Shown here: positions 23,255-32,854 of the stretch, in pieces | Numbering within the stretch: the first letter of the stretch is position 1 | Layout: the number at the start of each line of letters is the position of its first letter | Source of the DNA: Brevibacterium sp. 239c | GTDB taxonomy: Bacteria; Actinomycetota; Actinomycetes; Actinomycetales; Brevibacteriaceae | Length of the DNA: 42,769 nucleotides | Reading direction: 5' to 3' | Assembly (NCBI RefSeq): GCF_900169365.1 | Contig: NZ_FXZH01000028.1 | Location: 1-42,769, forward strand | Notes under the pieces: generated by a model | The model's input: the letters and a program-made list of their open reading frames with translations, nothing else | Databases searched by the model: none | Told to the model about the DNA's origin: nothing | Made by a program: the position numbers and the translations under genes

Positions 23255-24298
23255 TTAATCAAGTGCGACGTGTGCCGCTGATTGTTCGTCCGCCCGGAGT
23301 TTCCGAACGTCAGAGTCGTTGAAATCGAGGCTCACCTGCTCGCCGAGGCTGCGGCTGGGTGAGTCGGCAGGTTCGAGTACGGACACTTCGACGTCGTCGA
23401 TATCGACGATCGTCCGATGGTTCGCACCGATGAACATGCGGTTGCGAACGGTCCCCGTCAACCGCCCGGCTTGTCCGCTTCCTGCCGAGGAGATGCGTAG
23501 ATTCTCTGGTCGGATCGTGAACATTCCACTTCGCCCCAGCAGCCGCTGGGAATGCTCTTCATCGAAGAGGTTGGAGGTTCCGACGAATGAGGCGACGAAT
23601 TCCGTTGCCGGTGCACGGTAGAGATTCTCCGGTGTATCAATCTGTTGGATCTGTCCGTCGCTGAAGACGGCGATCCGGTCGGAGAGGGTCAGGGCCTCTT
23701 CCTGATCGTGGGTGACGAAGACGAAGGTGATGCCGAGGTTGCGCTGCAGGTCTTTGAGTTCGACCTGCATCTGTTCGCGCAGCTTCTTGTCCAAGGCGCC
23801 CAGGGGCTCATCCAACAGCAGGACCTTCGGATCCACGACGATGGCACGGGCCAGGGCCACTCGCTGCCGCTGTCCGCCGGAGAGCTCACTGGGCCGACGC
23901 TTCTCAAAGGCGCCCAGCCTCATCCGCTCGAGCGCTTCACGCGCCAGTTGACGCCGCCGAGACTTCGCCACCTTGCGGATGCGCAGACCGAATTCCACGT
24001 TTTCGATGACGTTGAGATGCGGGAAGAGCGCATAGTCCTGGAACACCGTGTTGACATCGCGGTCGTAGGAGGCGAGTCGTTGAACCGGTTTGCCGGAGAG
24101 TTCGATCGTGCCGGCTGTGGGCTCATCGAAACCGGCGATCAACCGGAGCACCGTGGTCTTTCCGGACCCGGATGGACCGAGCATCGAGAAGAACTCTCCT
24201 TCGGCGATATCCAGGTCGACTCCGTCGACGGCAGCGACATCACCAAACCGCCGTTCAACACCCTTAAGGGAGATCGCGGTTGCCGCGGTTGCTGTCAT
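23255..24298 (-). CDS. ABC transporter ATP-binding protein, PotA-like
   Basis: A 347-residue ATPase. Walker A is GPSGSGKTT at residues 41-49, the signature is LSGGQRQRVALARAI, Walker B is VLLLDEPLGALD and the switch is VTHDQEEALTLSD. After about residue 240 a TOBE-like regulatory domain follows. It is the first gene of the four-gene transporter operon, with GGAG upstream of its ATG, and is divergent from the GntR regulator. Confidence 0.92.
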   Translation of the reverse strand: MTATAATAISLKGVERRFGDVAAVDGVDLDIAEGEFFSMLGPSGSGKTTVLRLIAGFDEPTAGTIELSGKPVQRLASYDRDVNTVFQDYALFPHLNVIENVEFGLRIRKVAKSRRRQLAREALERMRLGAFEKRRPSELSGGQRQRVALARAIVVDPKVLLLDEPLGALDKKLREQMQVELKDLQRNLGITFVFVTHDQEEALTLSDRIAVFSDGQIQQIDTPENLYRAPATEFVASFVGTSNLFDEEHSQRLLGRSGMFTIRPENLRISSAGSGQAGRLTGTVRNRMFIGANHRTIVDIDDVEVSVLEPADSPSRSLGEQVSLDFNDSDVRKLRADEQSAAHVALD

Positions 24299-24336
24299 GA
24301 TGCGCTCCTCAAAACCAAGTGATTGTGTCGTAAATC

Positions 24337-24365
24337 ATATAAACACATGAAACCATATGTTTCAA
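24337..24365 (-). promoter_or_regulatory. Transporter operon promoter with overlapping operator
   Basis: On the minus strand a -35 TTGAAA (24360-24365) and a -10 TTATAT (24337-24342) are separated by 17 bases. An inverted repeat TGAAAC-5-GTTTCA (24348-24364) covers the -35 and most of the spacer. A bound regulator would block RNA polymerase. The divergent GntR-family gene product is the natural candidate. Confidence 0.55.
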
Positions 24366-24398
24366 GGTTTTTTCAGCTTCTACTCGGATACTGGACAT

Positions 24399-25163
24399 AT
24401 GGAAGATAGCCGTTCGAACTCTGCGGTCACCGCGGCCATCTACGCCCCGATCGGCGAGAAAGCGCTGGTTTCCAGGATCCGGCAGCGCCTCGAAGACGCC
24501 ATTGCAACGGGAGTCCTCGCCCCAGGTGACCGCCTGCCCGGGGAGACGGCACTGGCATCGCGGTTTCGAGTTTCGCTCGTCACCGTCAGAGAAGCGCTCC
24601 AACATCTGCGTGCCACAAATCTGCTCTACACCAAGCAAGGGCGGGGCGGCGGCAGCTTCGTCGCGGTCGATTCCAGACACGCGAGCGCTCTATTGGAACA
24701 ACGCATCGCCGCACTCTCTCGCGCAGAGATCACCGACCTGGCAACCTATTACCGAACCATCGCCGATGGTGTGCTGAGAACGATTTCGGCCATGGGCCTG
24801 GAGGAGAACCTGTGCGCCGTCCGCGAGACCTTCATCCGCGCAGACCCGACTGACGGCGCTGCCGCCCGGTCGGTCCAAGGTGGCCTGGATCTGCGCCTGG
24901 CAGGTGAGTCCCAATCGGTTCGCCTGGTTCACGAACAGATCCGCATCCAGAATGATTTCGGCGCACTTCTCTGGATCGGATTGGATGACGCTGAGCTCCG
25001 CGATTCGATCTTCGCCCTCAATCGGACAATGCTTGATGAGATGATCTCGGGGCACACGGACGCCGCAATCACGGCCCGTGGAGAAGCTGTTACCATCTCT
25101 CTGAGATGGTTGCTGTCCAGACGCAATGACGCACAAAGGCACGAACGTGAGAACAATCGCTGA
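24399..25163 (+). CDS. GntR-family (FadR-like) transcriptional regulator
   Basis: A 254-residue regulator. The N-terminal winged helix-turn-helix includes LAPGDRLPGETALASRFRVS and TVREALQHLRATNLL. The C-terminal part (from about residue 90) is helical in the manner of FadR/FCD effector domains. The ATG at 24399 starts just before the domain; a start at 24357 would add fourteen hydrophobic residues. It is divergent from the transporter operon and followed, with overlap, by a Cache-domain protein gene. It probably represses the transporter until its ligand is present. Confidence 0.85.
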   Translation: MEDSRSNSAVTAAIYAPIGEKALVSRIRQRLEDAIATGVLAPGDRLPGETALASRFRVSLVTVREALQHLRATNLLYTKQGRGGGSFVAVDSRHASALLEQRIAALSRAEITDLATYYRTIADGVLRTISAMGLEENLCAVRETFIRADPTDGAAARSVQGGLDLRLAGESQSVRLVHEQIRIQNDFGALLWIGLDDAELRDSIFALNRTMLDEMISGHTDAAITARGEAVTISLRWLLSRRNDAQRHERENNR

Positions 25164-25848
25164 AACACCCGAGATGACAAGGCTCTTTGATGTCATCATC
25201 GCTTGGCATGCTCAAGTTCCAGAGACGATCGAGAGAATCTCAAGCGTCGCAATCGCAGCGATATCCGCCGATTCTCGGACACTGGAAGCACAGATGGAGA
25301 AGGTTGTCTTCGACATCCTCAACTCCACAAGCAAATTCGCCGGCGCGGGCATCGTCAGCGTCCATCCCACGGTGCTGGCCCGATCGCGGTCCCTGCTGTG
25401 GTGGGTGACGCAACGCGAGAACGGTCATGTGGATCCGCTGCCTCTCGACGCCGATCTGACCGAGCTCGGCACATATCAGGCCGGACTCGAGGACATCGAA
25501 TGGTACCGGGTGCCGGCAGCCACCGGCCGGCCTCATATGACGGGGCCCTTCGTCGATTACATGTGCACGGACCAGTTCGCGTTCACCTTCACCGTGCCAT
25601 TGGAGATCTCCGGTGAGTTCTACGGGGTCGCAGGCATCGACATGACGGTCCGCAGCCTCGAGGAGCAGATCGAATCGCTGCTCGAAGACCTCAGCCCCGA
25701 CGCGATCCTGCTCTCCAACACCGACCTCGTCGCCATCAGCCTCGATCCACAGTTCGCCACGGGCAGCCGGCTCAAATCCGAGCAGCTTGAGGCCTACGAC
25801 CTCACGCTCGTGCCCGGAACTTTACTGTCGATCGCAGCCCCTCGCTGA
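25147..25848 (+). CDS. Soluble Cache-domain protein
   Basis: A 233-residue protein with a Cache/PDC sensor-like core: LWWVTQRENGH, then WYRVPAATGRPHMTGPFVDYM, and FTVPLEISGEFYGVAGIDMTVRSLEEQIE, the familiar block of small-molecule sensor domains. There is no signal peptide, membrane segment or output domain, so it would be a cytoplasmic ligand-binding protein. The GTG at 25147 has AAAGG seven bases before it; an ATG at 25126 has none. It overlaps the GntR gene, suggesting co-translation, and may sense the transported compound. The function is not established. Confidence 0.8.
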   Translation: MRTIAETPEMTRLFDVIIAWHAQVPETIERISSVAIAAISADSRTLEAQMEKVVFDILNSTSKFAGAGIVSVHPTVLARSRSLLWWVTQRENGHVDPLPLDADLTELGTYQAGLEDIEWYRVPAATGRPHMTGPFVDYMCTDQFAFTFTVPLEISGEFYGVAGIDMTVRSLEEQIESLLEDLSPDAILLSNTDLVAISLDPQFATGSRLKSEQLEAYDLTLVPGTLLSIAAPR

Positions 25849-25921
25849 GGACGTCCTCCCAGAAGGGCCGATTCCCTAGAAGTACCGGTACCAATAGTTG
25901 ACGCTCGAGAGGCTAGTCAGC

Positions 25922-27856
25922 TCAAAAGTCCCTGCGAATCGGCTTACGAAGGCTGAGGTATCCGCCTTTAGTCTCATAAGCTTCTAGCACAGCAGGCAAT
26001 TTGAACGCCGCCAAGTCAACTCCCGCTGCTTTGAGACGAAACTCGCGGACTGTTACCCCATCATTGATACGCACAAAGGTATCCATGATCTCTCGCGGCG
26101 CACGGTTTAATTGCGAAGTCGGTATGGGAAACTTCATGACCAATGTTTGCTGTCGGCGTAGGAAACCGTGTCGCCTTATTCGTAGGAAGCCGGGGACGCG
26201 GATACGCAAAGTGCTCCCCCTGCCACGAAACGACAAGAACACTTTCGCACCTGGCAGGTCGGCAGATTTGATCCGTGAATCGATACACAACTCGACGTCA
26301 AGCGATGGGGTCGCTGCTGGCGGGCCATTTGAACCATCAAGCGGAGTGATAGACGCTATCTGAAGCTCCCGCTGGGCTATTGCGGACTTCGCTGTGTTGT
26401 CTTTGCGGTTCCGTGTAGCGTCAATCACGCGGGCCCACGTTTGAGCAATCTCCCGACTGCCGTAGTCGCTCGCTCGGTTCCTCGCGGCGTCCCGCATCTT
26501 CTCTAGATCCAGGTCGCTCATTGTTCGCAGTTTTCGCACACAGTCTGCAATCGCGCGAATATCTCCGAAAGGCACTAGGAATCCATCGACTCCGTCCGTG
26601 ATGATCTCGCTCGGCCCATAGGGGACGTCGTAGACAATCGGTATGCAACCGCACGCCATACTTTCAACAATGGACAGGCCGAAGGCCTCCTGGTTTGTAG
26701 GAAGTACTGAGAATGATGCCCGTTTGAACTCATCATAGACGTCGTTCGTGTACCCGAGGAGTTTGATCTGATCATCCACTTCGTGTTCGTCGATGAGGCG
26801 CTCCAGCCTCGGCCGATCAGTGCCAGTTCCGAAAATCGACAACATGGTGGGGAGCTCGTGTGCAGACCCCTCAGCGTTGGCCATGAGGACAGCATCGATT
26901 GCGTGATCTACGTTCTTCTCGCGGACAAGACGACTAATAACAACGCCTGAGTCCTTTCGATGCTCCTCTTCTGACGAAGCACCAACCGCAGGCTCGATAA
27001 TGTTTCCGATGGACCACATGTTTGCGGACTCGCCTATGAGGTCTGCAACGGCACTAATCTGGCCCGCCGACGGGAAGACATTGGCATCGAACACATCAGC
27101 CCGTTCCATCGATACCATGTGCCTTTTCGAAAGAACTCCGAACCCAACTTTCGACTGTGCAGCCGAATGGTTACTGTGGTAGCACTTTATGAGGATGCTG
27201 TTTGGAGCAATATAGCCGTTCTGAGCAATCGAATTGGCCATAGCCGGGTGGTCGACCACTATGACGGAATTCTCTCGCCCCAATCCCTTCGTCAAGAGCC
27301 ATGCAAACATATCCGTCACGTTGTTCCACGATTTCAGGATCTGCTGGTCGGGAGCTAAAAGCGCTACCTTCCTTCGGAGTGCCGACCCCTCTTCCATCCG
27401 AATATCGCTGACAAATCGAGTTCCGTCCTCTCTGCGGTAGTCGATGGATTCGATTTCCTCAGAGTCTCCGCAATACTGCGTCATACGCTGAAGACCGCTG
27501 TCCATGACTCCGTTAGGCTCTGAACTTCCGCTCGGCTGCCCTAAAGGCTTGCCTCCGTACCACTCTTGAAATAGCTCAGCGGATGGTTCTCGAGTGAGTT
27601 CCGACAGGATGTTCCACAAATTTTGAACGCGTACCTCCGGAGCTAATCTTCCAGATTCACGAAGAGACGCTTCGAAGCAGGTCAGTTCCGGCTGAAATCC
27701 ATACGTAAGTAAGTCGACAGGCATTCCATAGTAGTCGGCGAATGCGCTTGCTCGACGAAGCATCGCCTGCATCCCCCCACCCGCCTGGTCGCTGAGAGTA
27801 TGCCGAATCAGATAGTGGTGTTCAGGCAGAAAGTGACCGGTCTCAGAAACAAGCAT
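25922..27856 (-). CDS. GT4 glycosyltransferase, teichoic-acid type
   Basis: A 644-residue protein. The N-terminal part resembles the extra domain of poly(polyol-phosphate) glycosyltransferases (LLTYGFQPEL near residue 55). The central part is a GT-B, GT4-type catalytic domain with ISRLVREKNVDHAIDAV and the EX7E motif in EAFGLSIVESMACG. The last 150 residues form an additional domain. Such enzymes add sugars to wall teichoic acid or build surface polysaccharide. AGG lies four bases before the ATG. It is the first of the surface-polymer genes, convergent with the Cache-domain gene. Confidence 0.82.
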   Translation of the reverse strand: MLVSETGHFLPEHHYLIRHTLSDQAGGGMQAMLRRASAFADYYGMPVDLLTYGFQPELTCFEASLRESGRLAPEVRVQNLWNILSELTREPSAELFQEWYGGKPLGQPSGSSEPNGVMDSGLQRMTQYCGDSEEIESIDYRREDGTRFVSDIRMEEGSALRRKVALLAPDQQILKSWNNVTDMFAWLLTKGLGRENSVIVVDHPAMANSIAQNGYIAPNSILIKCYHSNHSAAQSKVGFGVLSKRHMVSMERADVFDANVFPSAGQISAVADLIGESANMWSIGNIIEPAVGASSEEEHRKDSGVVISRLVREKNVDHAIDAVLMANAEGSAHELPTMLSIFGTGTDRPRLERLIDEHEVDDQIKLLGYTNDVYDEFKRASFSVLPTNQEAFGLSIVESMACGCIPIVYDVPYGPSEIITDGVDGFLVPFGDIRAIADCVRKLRTMSDLDLEKMRDAARNRASDYGSREIAQTWARVIDATRNRKDNTAKSAIAQRELQIASITPLDGSNGPPAATPSLDVELCIDSRIKSADLPGAKVFLSFRGRGSTLRIRVPGFLRIRRHGFLRRQQTLVMKFPIPTSQLNRAPREIMDTFVRINDGVTVREFRLKAAGVDLAAFKLPAVLEAYETKGGYLSLRKPIRRDF

Positions 27857-28304
27857 TCGAACCTACCTTGAACGAGGAGCCCGAAGGCGATCGCCATGCG
27901 CGCAAGGCATAGTCATCGACCACCGCGTTCCACTGACGCCCCGCAGGTTGTTGTGCAGAAACACGCATTCCCCAGCCCCTAAATTACGCACTCGAATCCG
28001 ATTAAAAATCGCTTCTTAAGTTTATCAGTGAGGTTTCTGCACTCTTGCGCACCACGCCTGCTTGGAAATACATTAAGGGCTGGCAGCCCGGTCATCCAGA
28101 GCCCGAGGAAACTCACAAAGCAGGCCCGCGAACAATCGACAGTACTTCTCATACTTCAACCGGAAAATTGTTGGCTTGCGGCATGAACTTTACAGTCGCT
28201 TGCCGCTCTGCATCTGGCGGACCTGACGGAACGCACCCGATGCTGATGCCGCAGGCTGTTCGTCTGTACTCATCGCCGACTGTTGGCTATACCAAGCCTC
28301 CGCC
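27857..28304. other. Non-coding gap upstream of the glycosyltransferase
   Basis: No convincing gene was found in these 448 bases. The part next to 27856 must hold the glycosyltransferase promoter and ribosome site. The right part (from about 28045) adjoins the remnant of an ABC ATPase. AT-rich stretches near 27980-28025 fit a promoter region but no clear boxes were assigned. Confidence 0.5.
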
Positions 28305-29170
28305 TCAGCACTTCGGTACGTCGGCGATGAGCGTGCGGGTGTATTCGTGCTTCGGGTTCTCCAGCACCTCGGCGGTGAGGCCGTAGTCGACGATCGAGCC
28401 CTTGTGAGCACTGCAAGGTTGTCAGCGATATGGCGTGAGAGCGCAATATTGTGCGTGACGAAGAGCATCGCCAACTGGTGTTCCTTCCGCAGTGTGCGCA
28501 GCAGCCCGATGATCGAGGCCTGCACACTCACATCGAGTGCCGAGGTGATCTCGTCACAGACCAACACCGATGGATGGTTGACCAGTGCGCGGACGATCAC
28601 GGCTCTCTGCCGCTCACCACCGGACAGGTCGCCGGGTCGGCGGTGGTAGAAGCTGCGCCCCTACCGCACCGAGTCCAAGGCCTCTTCGACCTGCGCCTTC
28701 CGGGTCGTAGCGGTGCCCGCACCGCTCATCTCCAGCGGCACGGTCAGTGACTGGCCGATGGACCTACACGGGTTGAGTGAGGAGAACGGCGACTGGAAGA
28801 CGTACTGGATGCCGACTCGCTGCTCGTTCGTCCGCTTCCTCATCGACTTCGCCAGCTCCGTTCCGCGCAATCGCACGGCAACGGAGTAGTCATCGTTAAG
28901 GCCGGCGATGCAGCGTGACAGGGTTGTCTTACCCGACCCTGACTCGCCCAGCAGCAGCGTGCAGTCTCCTGGTTCCAGAGTGAGGTTGATGCCGTCGAGG
29001 ATCCGGGCCTTCCCGCAGGCCAGCGCCACGTCCGTGGTCTGCAGCAGTGGTGCCGTCGCCGAGGCGGCCGTGCCATCCGCAGAAGCCGTTCGACCCTGCG
29101 CTCCCGCAGCTTCAGTCGCACCCTTCGCCCCACCGGTGGAGACGAGAATGTGCGTGGCTTTGCAGGCCAT
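28305..29170 (-). pseudogene. Decayed 3' half of a peptide-ABC ATPase
   Basis: Read on the minus strand, this matches the second ATPase half of the gene at 31079-32854. It includes GESGSGKTT, VFQSPFSSLNP, LSGGERQRA and VCDEITSALDVSVQ. The similarity begins at about 29164 (ATHILVSTGG, in the linker between the two ATPase domains of the intact gene), so the first half is missing. There is an in-frame TAG after DSVR, replacing a leucine codon, near 28660. One base is missing near NLAVL, after which the old frame would have ended at 28305. The two copies differ at many third positions, so the duplication or divergence is old. It cannot make a working ATPase. Confidence 0.88.
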
Positions 29171-29517
29171 TCCGCTGGCTATAAGAAGGGCTTTCCGACG
29201 GCGTCATGTTGACGGGTCAATGGTCGTTTGCCATCGTCCCGATTTTCGCTCGACAGGCCAGGAAGAGGCCATTGAGAATCACCTCGCAAGCCCGAACTCG
29301 GACTGCTTAACGGTGCCCCAGGAATCACGAGCGGCAGACACGCGGATTGAGTCCGCTCTCCGAACCGGTTCGATGAGGTAGGTGTGTCTTGATTTGGGTT
29401 GGATCTATTGCCGGTGCCCTGTTTATGCTCTCTAGTCCACTGATCAGCTAGACTCGCTCGCAACTCATCTAGAATCCTTCACTTCTGACTAGCAGATCAC
29501 TTAAAGGTGTCCAACGC
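29171..29517. other. Intergenic region before first pyruvyl-transferase gene
   Basis: No gene is supported here. It holds the break point of the ATPase remnant and the upstream region of the pyruvyl transferase. The sequence just before 29518 includes AAAGGTG, a usable ribosome site. No clear promoter or transposon end was found. Confidence 0.5.
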
Positions 29518-30924
29518 ATGGCCTCGTCACTACGAATTGCAACAGTGTCCTATGTCGACGACAATTTCGGCGACAACCTCATTGGTACCAGTTTTCTCGC
29601 GTTGCTCGAAGTTGCTCTAGAGAACTATGGCCTTAGCTCCGACGACTACGAGCTCGTTCCGCTGTCGCTGAAGGGCTTCGACAAATCTCAACTCGAACGC
29701 TGTGATGCCATCTTCTTTTGCGGCGGTGGGCTCTTCGGTCAGTCATATCTTGGATTCTACGAGTATATGGACCAGATCACCGCCACAGCCGACGAGCGTG
29801 GGATTCCCGTGGTGTTCTCCTCGATGGGCTTGAACAACATGGGTGCCGACGATGGTCGAGTCGACGCTATAGCCAAGATCGTGAACAAGCAATGTGTCCG
29901 AGCTCTGTCTGTTCGCGAGAATCTACCTCTTTTCCAGGAAGTAACCAAGGATGCAACATTCGAGGTGCGACAGGTTGCGGATCCGGCAACTTGGACCAAG
30001 TTTGTCTATGGAATGACTGACGTCGTTCCCGATGGCACGATCGGGATCAATGTAGTCCGCGGCGGATTGTTCAAGGCTAACCAGCGCGACTGGGGACTCT
30101 CGCAGGAAATGTCGTACCTGGCCGACCTTGTCACTCTCGCAGATTCTCACGGCATGACCCCCAAGCTGTACACGAATGGGAGCTTGGGAGACAACAATAC
30201 TTTGCGATTCTTCGCCGAGAAACACGGTCTCTCAGATGAGCAAATCATCCTCCCGCAAACGACCCGAGAGGTTGTCCAGGCGATCGCGGCCCGATCAAAA
30301 ATTGCATCCATACGTATGCATTCCTCGATCATCTCCTACTCATTTGGCATTCCTACTGTCGCTCTGGAGTGGAATGACAAGCTTCCCCATTTCTACGAGG
30401 CAATAGGACACCCGGAGCGCGTGCTTCCATTCGATAAGTGGGATGCTGAACATACATTCCAGATCCTCGATCAGGCAAGGTCGGCGCCCGAAGATAACCC
30501 CAAGTACACGGCCTATCTGATGTCCACGTACGCCTACATACATGAGGCGTTAGGCGCCCATGTTCTCAATTCGAACGCCTGTGCACAAAGGTATGACTTC
30601 CAGTCAGTCGCGGACTCTCTGGTGGCTAGGTCGCAGATCCTTGATACGGATGAGTTCGACCTTCGCCGTAAACTGGGGAAAGCTGAGAGGGCCTACCTCA
30701 AGCAGTTCACATCAGGGCGCAAGAATCGCACGAAGTTGGGCACGCTCACAAAGAAGGTTGACTCCCTCTCATCAGAAGTGGAGTCACTTTCATCAGAAGT
30801 GGAGTCACTCACTCAGCGGAACGCAGAACTTCAGACAGAGATCAAGCGACGTTTTTCGACTCGACTCGCGGGGTATTTACGACGAGTAGCGCGTCGGTTA
30901 TTCCGGCGCCGTACCGGCCGCTGA
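29518..30924 (+). CDS. Polysaccharide pyruvyl transferase family protein with C-terminal coiled coil
   Basis: A 468-residue protein. The pyruvyl-transferase domain begins IATVSYVDDNFGDNLIG and includes FFCGGGLFGQS, VRENLPLFQEV and IRMHSSIISYSFGIPTVALEW. The family moves pyruvate from phosphoenolpyruvate to sugars or polyols of surface polymers. The last 100 residues are different: a coiled coil with heptads (LSSEVES twice) and a very basic end (RRVARRLFRRRTGR), which could hold it to the membrane or a partner. AAAGGTG precedes the ATG. It stands alone between two ABC ATPase copies and runs toward the second. Confidence 0.85.
   Translation: MASSLRIATVSYVDDNFGDNLIGTSFLALLEVALENYGLSSDDYELVPLSLKGFDKSQLERCDAIFFCGGGLFGQSYLGFYEYMDQITATADERGIPVVFSSMGLNNMGADDGRVDAIAKIVNKQCVRALSVRENLPLFQEVTKDATFEVRQVADPATWTKFVYGMTDVVPDGTIGINVVRGGLFKANQRDWGLSQEMSYLADLVTLADSHGMTPKLYTNGSLGDNNTLRFFAEKHGLSDEQIILPQTTREVVQAIAARSKIASIRMHSSIISYSFGIPTVALEWNDKLPHFYEAIGHPERVLPFDKWDAEHTFQILDQARSAPEDNPKYTAYLMSTYAYIHEALGAHVLNSNACAQRYDFQSVADSLVARSQILDTDEFDLRRKLGKAERAYLKQFTSGRKNRTKLGTLTKKVDSLSSEVESLSSEVESLTQRNAELQTEIKRRFSTRLAGYLRRVARRLFRRRTGR
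30769..30810 (+). repeat. 21-base tandem repeat coding a coiled-coil heptad
   Basis: Two adjacent 21-base units (30769-30789 and 30790-30810) differ only at the last base. Each codes exactly seven residues with the pattern LSSEVES. The unit length equals one heptad, so copy number can change without a frameshift. Confidence 0.9.
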
Positions 30925-31078
30925 TCGAACCCGACATGCACCCGGCACAGTTATCTGAGCCGAGTGAGGTACACCGGTGGTCCGGCGTAGCTGCGGGAGG
31001 GGCTGCCCTAGTCCAAGCATGAGCTATCCGACTGGGACTGTGCTGCGACGCCAGAACGCCGCGCAGCTCACAGACGCT

Positions 31079-32854
31079 TCAGAACTTCGGCACGTCCGCG
31101 ATCAGCGTCCGCGTGTACTCGTGCGTGGGATTCTCCAGCACCGAGGCGGTCGGACCGTAATCGACGATGACTCCCTTGTTGAGCACCGCGAGGTTGTCGG
31201 CGATGTGACGTGAGAGCGCAATGTTGTGCGTGACAAAGAGCATCGCCAGGTGGTGCTCCTCGCGCAAAGTCCGCAACAGGCCGACGATCGAGGCTTGCAC
31301 ACTGACGTCGAGCGCTGAGGTGATCTCATCGCAGACGAGCACCGACGGCTGGTTGACCAGCGCTCTGGCGATCGCAGCCCTCTGCCGCTCACCGCCGGAG
31401 AGGTCTCCCGGCCGACGATGATAGAACGACCGGCCCAGACGCACAGCGTCCAAGGCCTCTTCGACCTGCGCCTTCCGACTTGCCGCCGTTCCCTCACCGC
31501 TCATCTCCAACGGCACCGTCAGCGATTGCCCGATCGAACGCCTGGGATTGAGCGAGGAGAACGGCGACTGGAACACGTACTGGATGCCCACACGCTGTTC
31601 GTTCGTGCGCTTGCGCGTCGACTTCGCGAGCTCCGTCCCGCGCAGACGCACTGCACCGGAGTAGTCGTCGTTGAGTCCGGCGATGCACCGTGAGAGCGTG
31701 GTCTTGCCCGATCCGGACTCCCCCAGCAGCAGCGTGCAGTCGCCAGGTTCCAAGACCATGTTGATCCCGTCAAGGATCTGCGCCTTCCCGTAGGCCAAGG
31801 CCACATCGGTGACCTGCAGAAGCGGAGCATCAATCGCACCGGCCGCAGTTGCGGAGCCCTTCGCCGAGGCGGCCGAACCACCCGAACCGCCCGAGTTCGA
31901 TGACCCCGACGAGTCCGCGGACTGCCCCGTCGACATGAGGATATGCGTCGCTGCAGGCTCCGGTTCGGGGTCCTCGGCGGCGCCTTCGCCGATGGTCTTG
32001 CGCCCGTCAAGGTCGGGCACGGCAGCCATGAGCATCTTCGTGTACTCGTGCTGAGGTTTCTCGAGCACAGAGGCGACCGGTCCCTCTTCGACGAGGTCAC
32101 CGCGCAGCATCACGGCCACCCGGTCGGAGATGTCCTTGATCACCGCGAGGTCGTGGGTGATGTAGAGGCCGGCGACATTGTTCGCCACCGTCATCTGGCG
32201 GATCGTCTCAAGGACGACGGCCTGCGTGGACACATCGAGGCCGGTGGTGGGTTCGTCGAGGATGAGCACATCGGGATACATGGCGAAGGCCATGGCAATG
32301 CCGATGCGCTGCTGCTGACCGCCGGAGAGTTGGTGTGGCCAACGCTTCTGATAGGCCTTGTCTCCGGGGAGACCGACATCGACGAGTACAGCTGCCACTC
32401 GTTCGGTGCGTTCGGCGTCGGAGGCACCGAACTGGTGGATGTCGAGGACCTCACGGATCTGCTCCCCCACCCGCATCGCAGGGTTCAATGAGAGCGCGGG
32501 ATCCTGCGGGATGTAGGCGATACGGGACCCGCGCAGGGACCGCACAGCCACCTCGTCGAGTTCGACCACCTCGACGGCGGTGTCATCACCGCGGGGCCAG
32601 AGGCTCACGGACCCGGAGGCGAATTTCAGGCCTTCACGGAAGTGGCCCATGCAGGCCAGGCCGGCAGTGGTCTTACCCGACCCCGACTCCCCCACGAGGC
32701 CCAGGATCTCACCGCGGCTCAGTGCGAAGTTCACTCCGTGGAGGATCTCGTTGCCGGACGTCGTTGCGATCTTCAGATCGGAGACGCGCAGGACGATCTT
32801 CTCGTTCGGGACGTTGGCGTCATCGTGGTGGACGGTGGTTGTCTCGGTGGTCAT
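31079..32854 (-). CDS. Fused two-domain peptide-type ABC transporter ATPase (DppD-DppF-like)
   Basis: A 591-residue protein with two ABC domains. The first has Walker A GESGSGKTT at residues 55-63, signature LSGGQQQRIGIA and Walker B VLILDEPTTGLD. The second has GESGSGKTT, LSGGERQRAAIARAL and VLVCDEITSALD. A flexible Gly/Ser/Ala-rich linker separates them. These drive import of peptides, nickel or other small ligands. The second ATG of an ATGATG at 32854 is chosen, as GGAGG is correctly spaced only for it; it overlaps the permease stop. A damaged copy of the second half lies at 28305-29170. Confidence 0.9.
   Translation of the reverse strand: MTTETTTVHHDDANVPNEKIVLRVSDLKIATTSGNEILHGVNFALSRGEILGLVGESGSGKTTAGLACMGHFREGLKFASGSVSLWPRGDDTAVEVVELDEVAVRSLRGSRIAYIPQDPALSLNPAMRVGEQIREVLDIHQFGASDAERTERVAAVLVDVGLPGDKAYQKRWPHQLSGGQQQRIGIAMAFAMYPDVLILDEPTTGLDVSTQAVVLETIRQMTVANNVAGLYITHDLAVIKDISDRVAVMLRGDLVEEGPVASVLEKPQHEYTKMLMAAVPDLDGRKTIGEGAAEDPEPEPAATHILMSTGQSADSSGSSNSGGSGGSAASAKGSATAAGAIDAPLLQVTDVALAYGKAQILDGINMVLEPGDCTLLLGESGSGKTTLSRCIAGLNDDYSGAVRLRGTELAKSTRKRTNEQRVGIQYVFQSPFSSLNPRRSIGQSLTVPLEMSGEGTAASRKAQVEEALDAVRLGRSFYHRRPGDLSGGERQRAAIARALVNQPSVLVCDEITSALDVSVQASIVGLLRTLREEHHLAMLFVTHNIALSRHIADNLAVLNKGVIVDYGPTASVLENPTHEYTRTLIADVPKF

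Noticed and set aside
28045..28386. Plus-strand open frame of 113 codons beside the ATPase remnant
   Set aside because: Partly antisense to the pseudogene and without ribosome site or recognisable domain.
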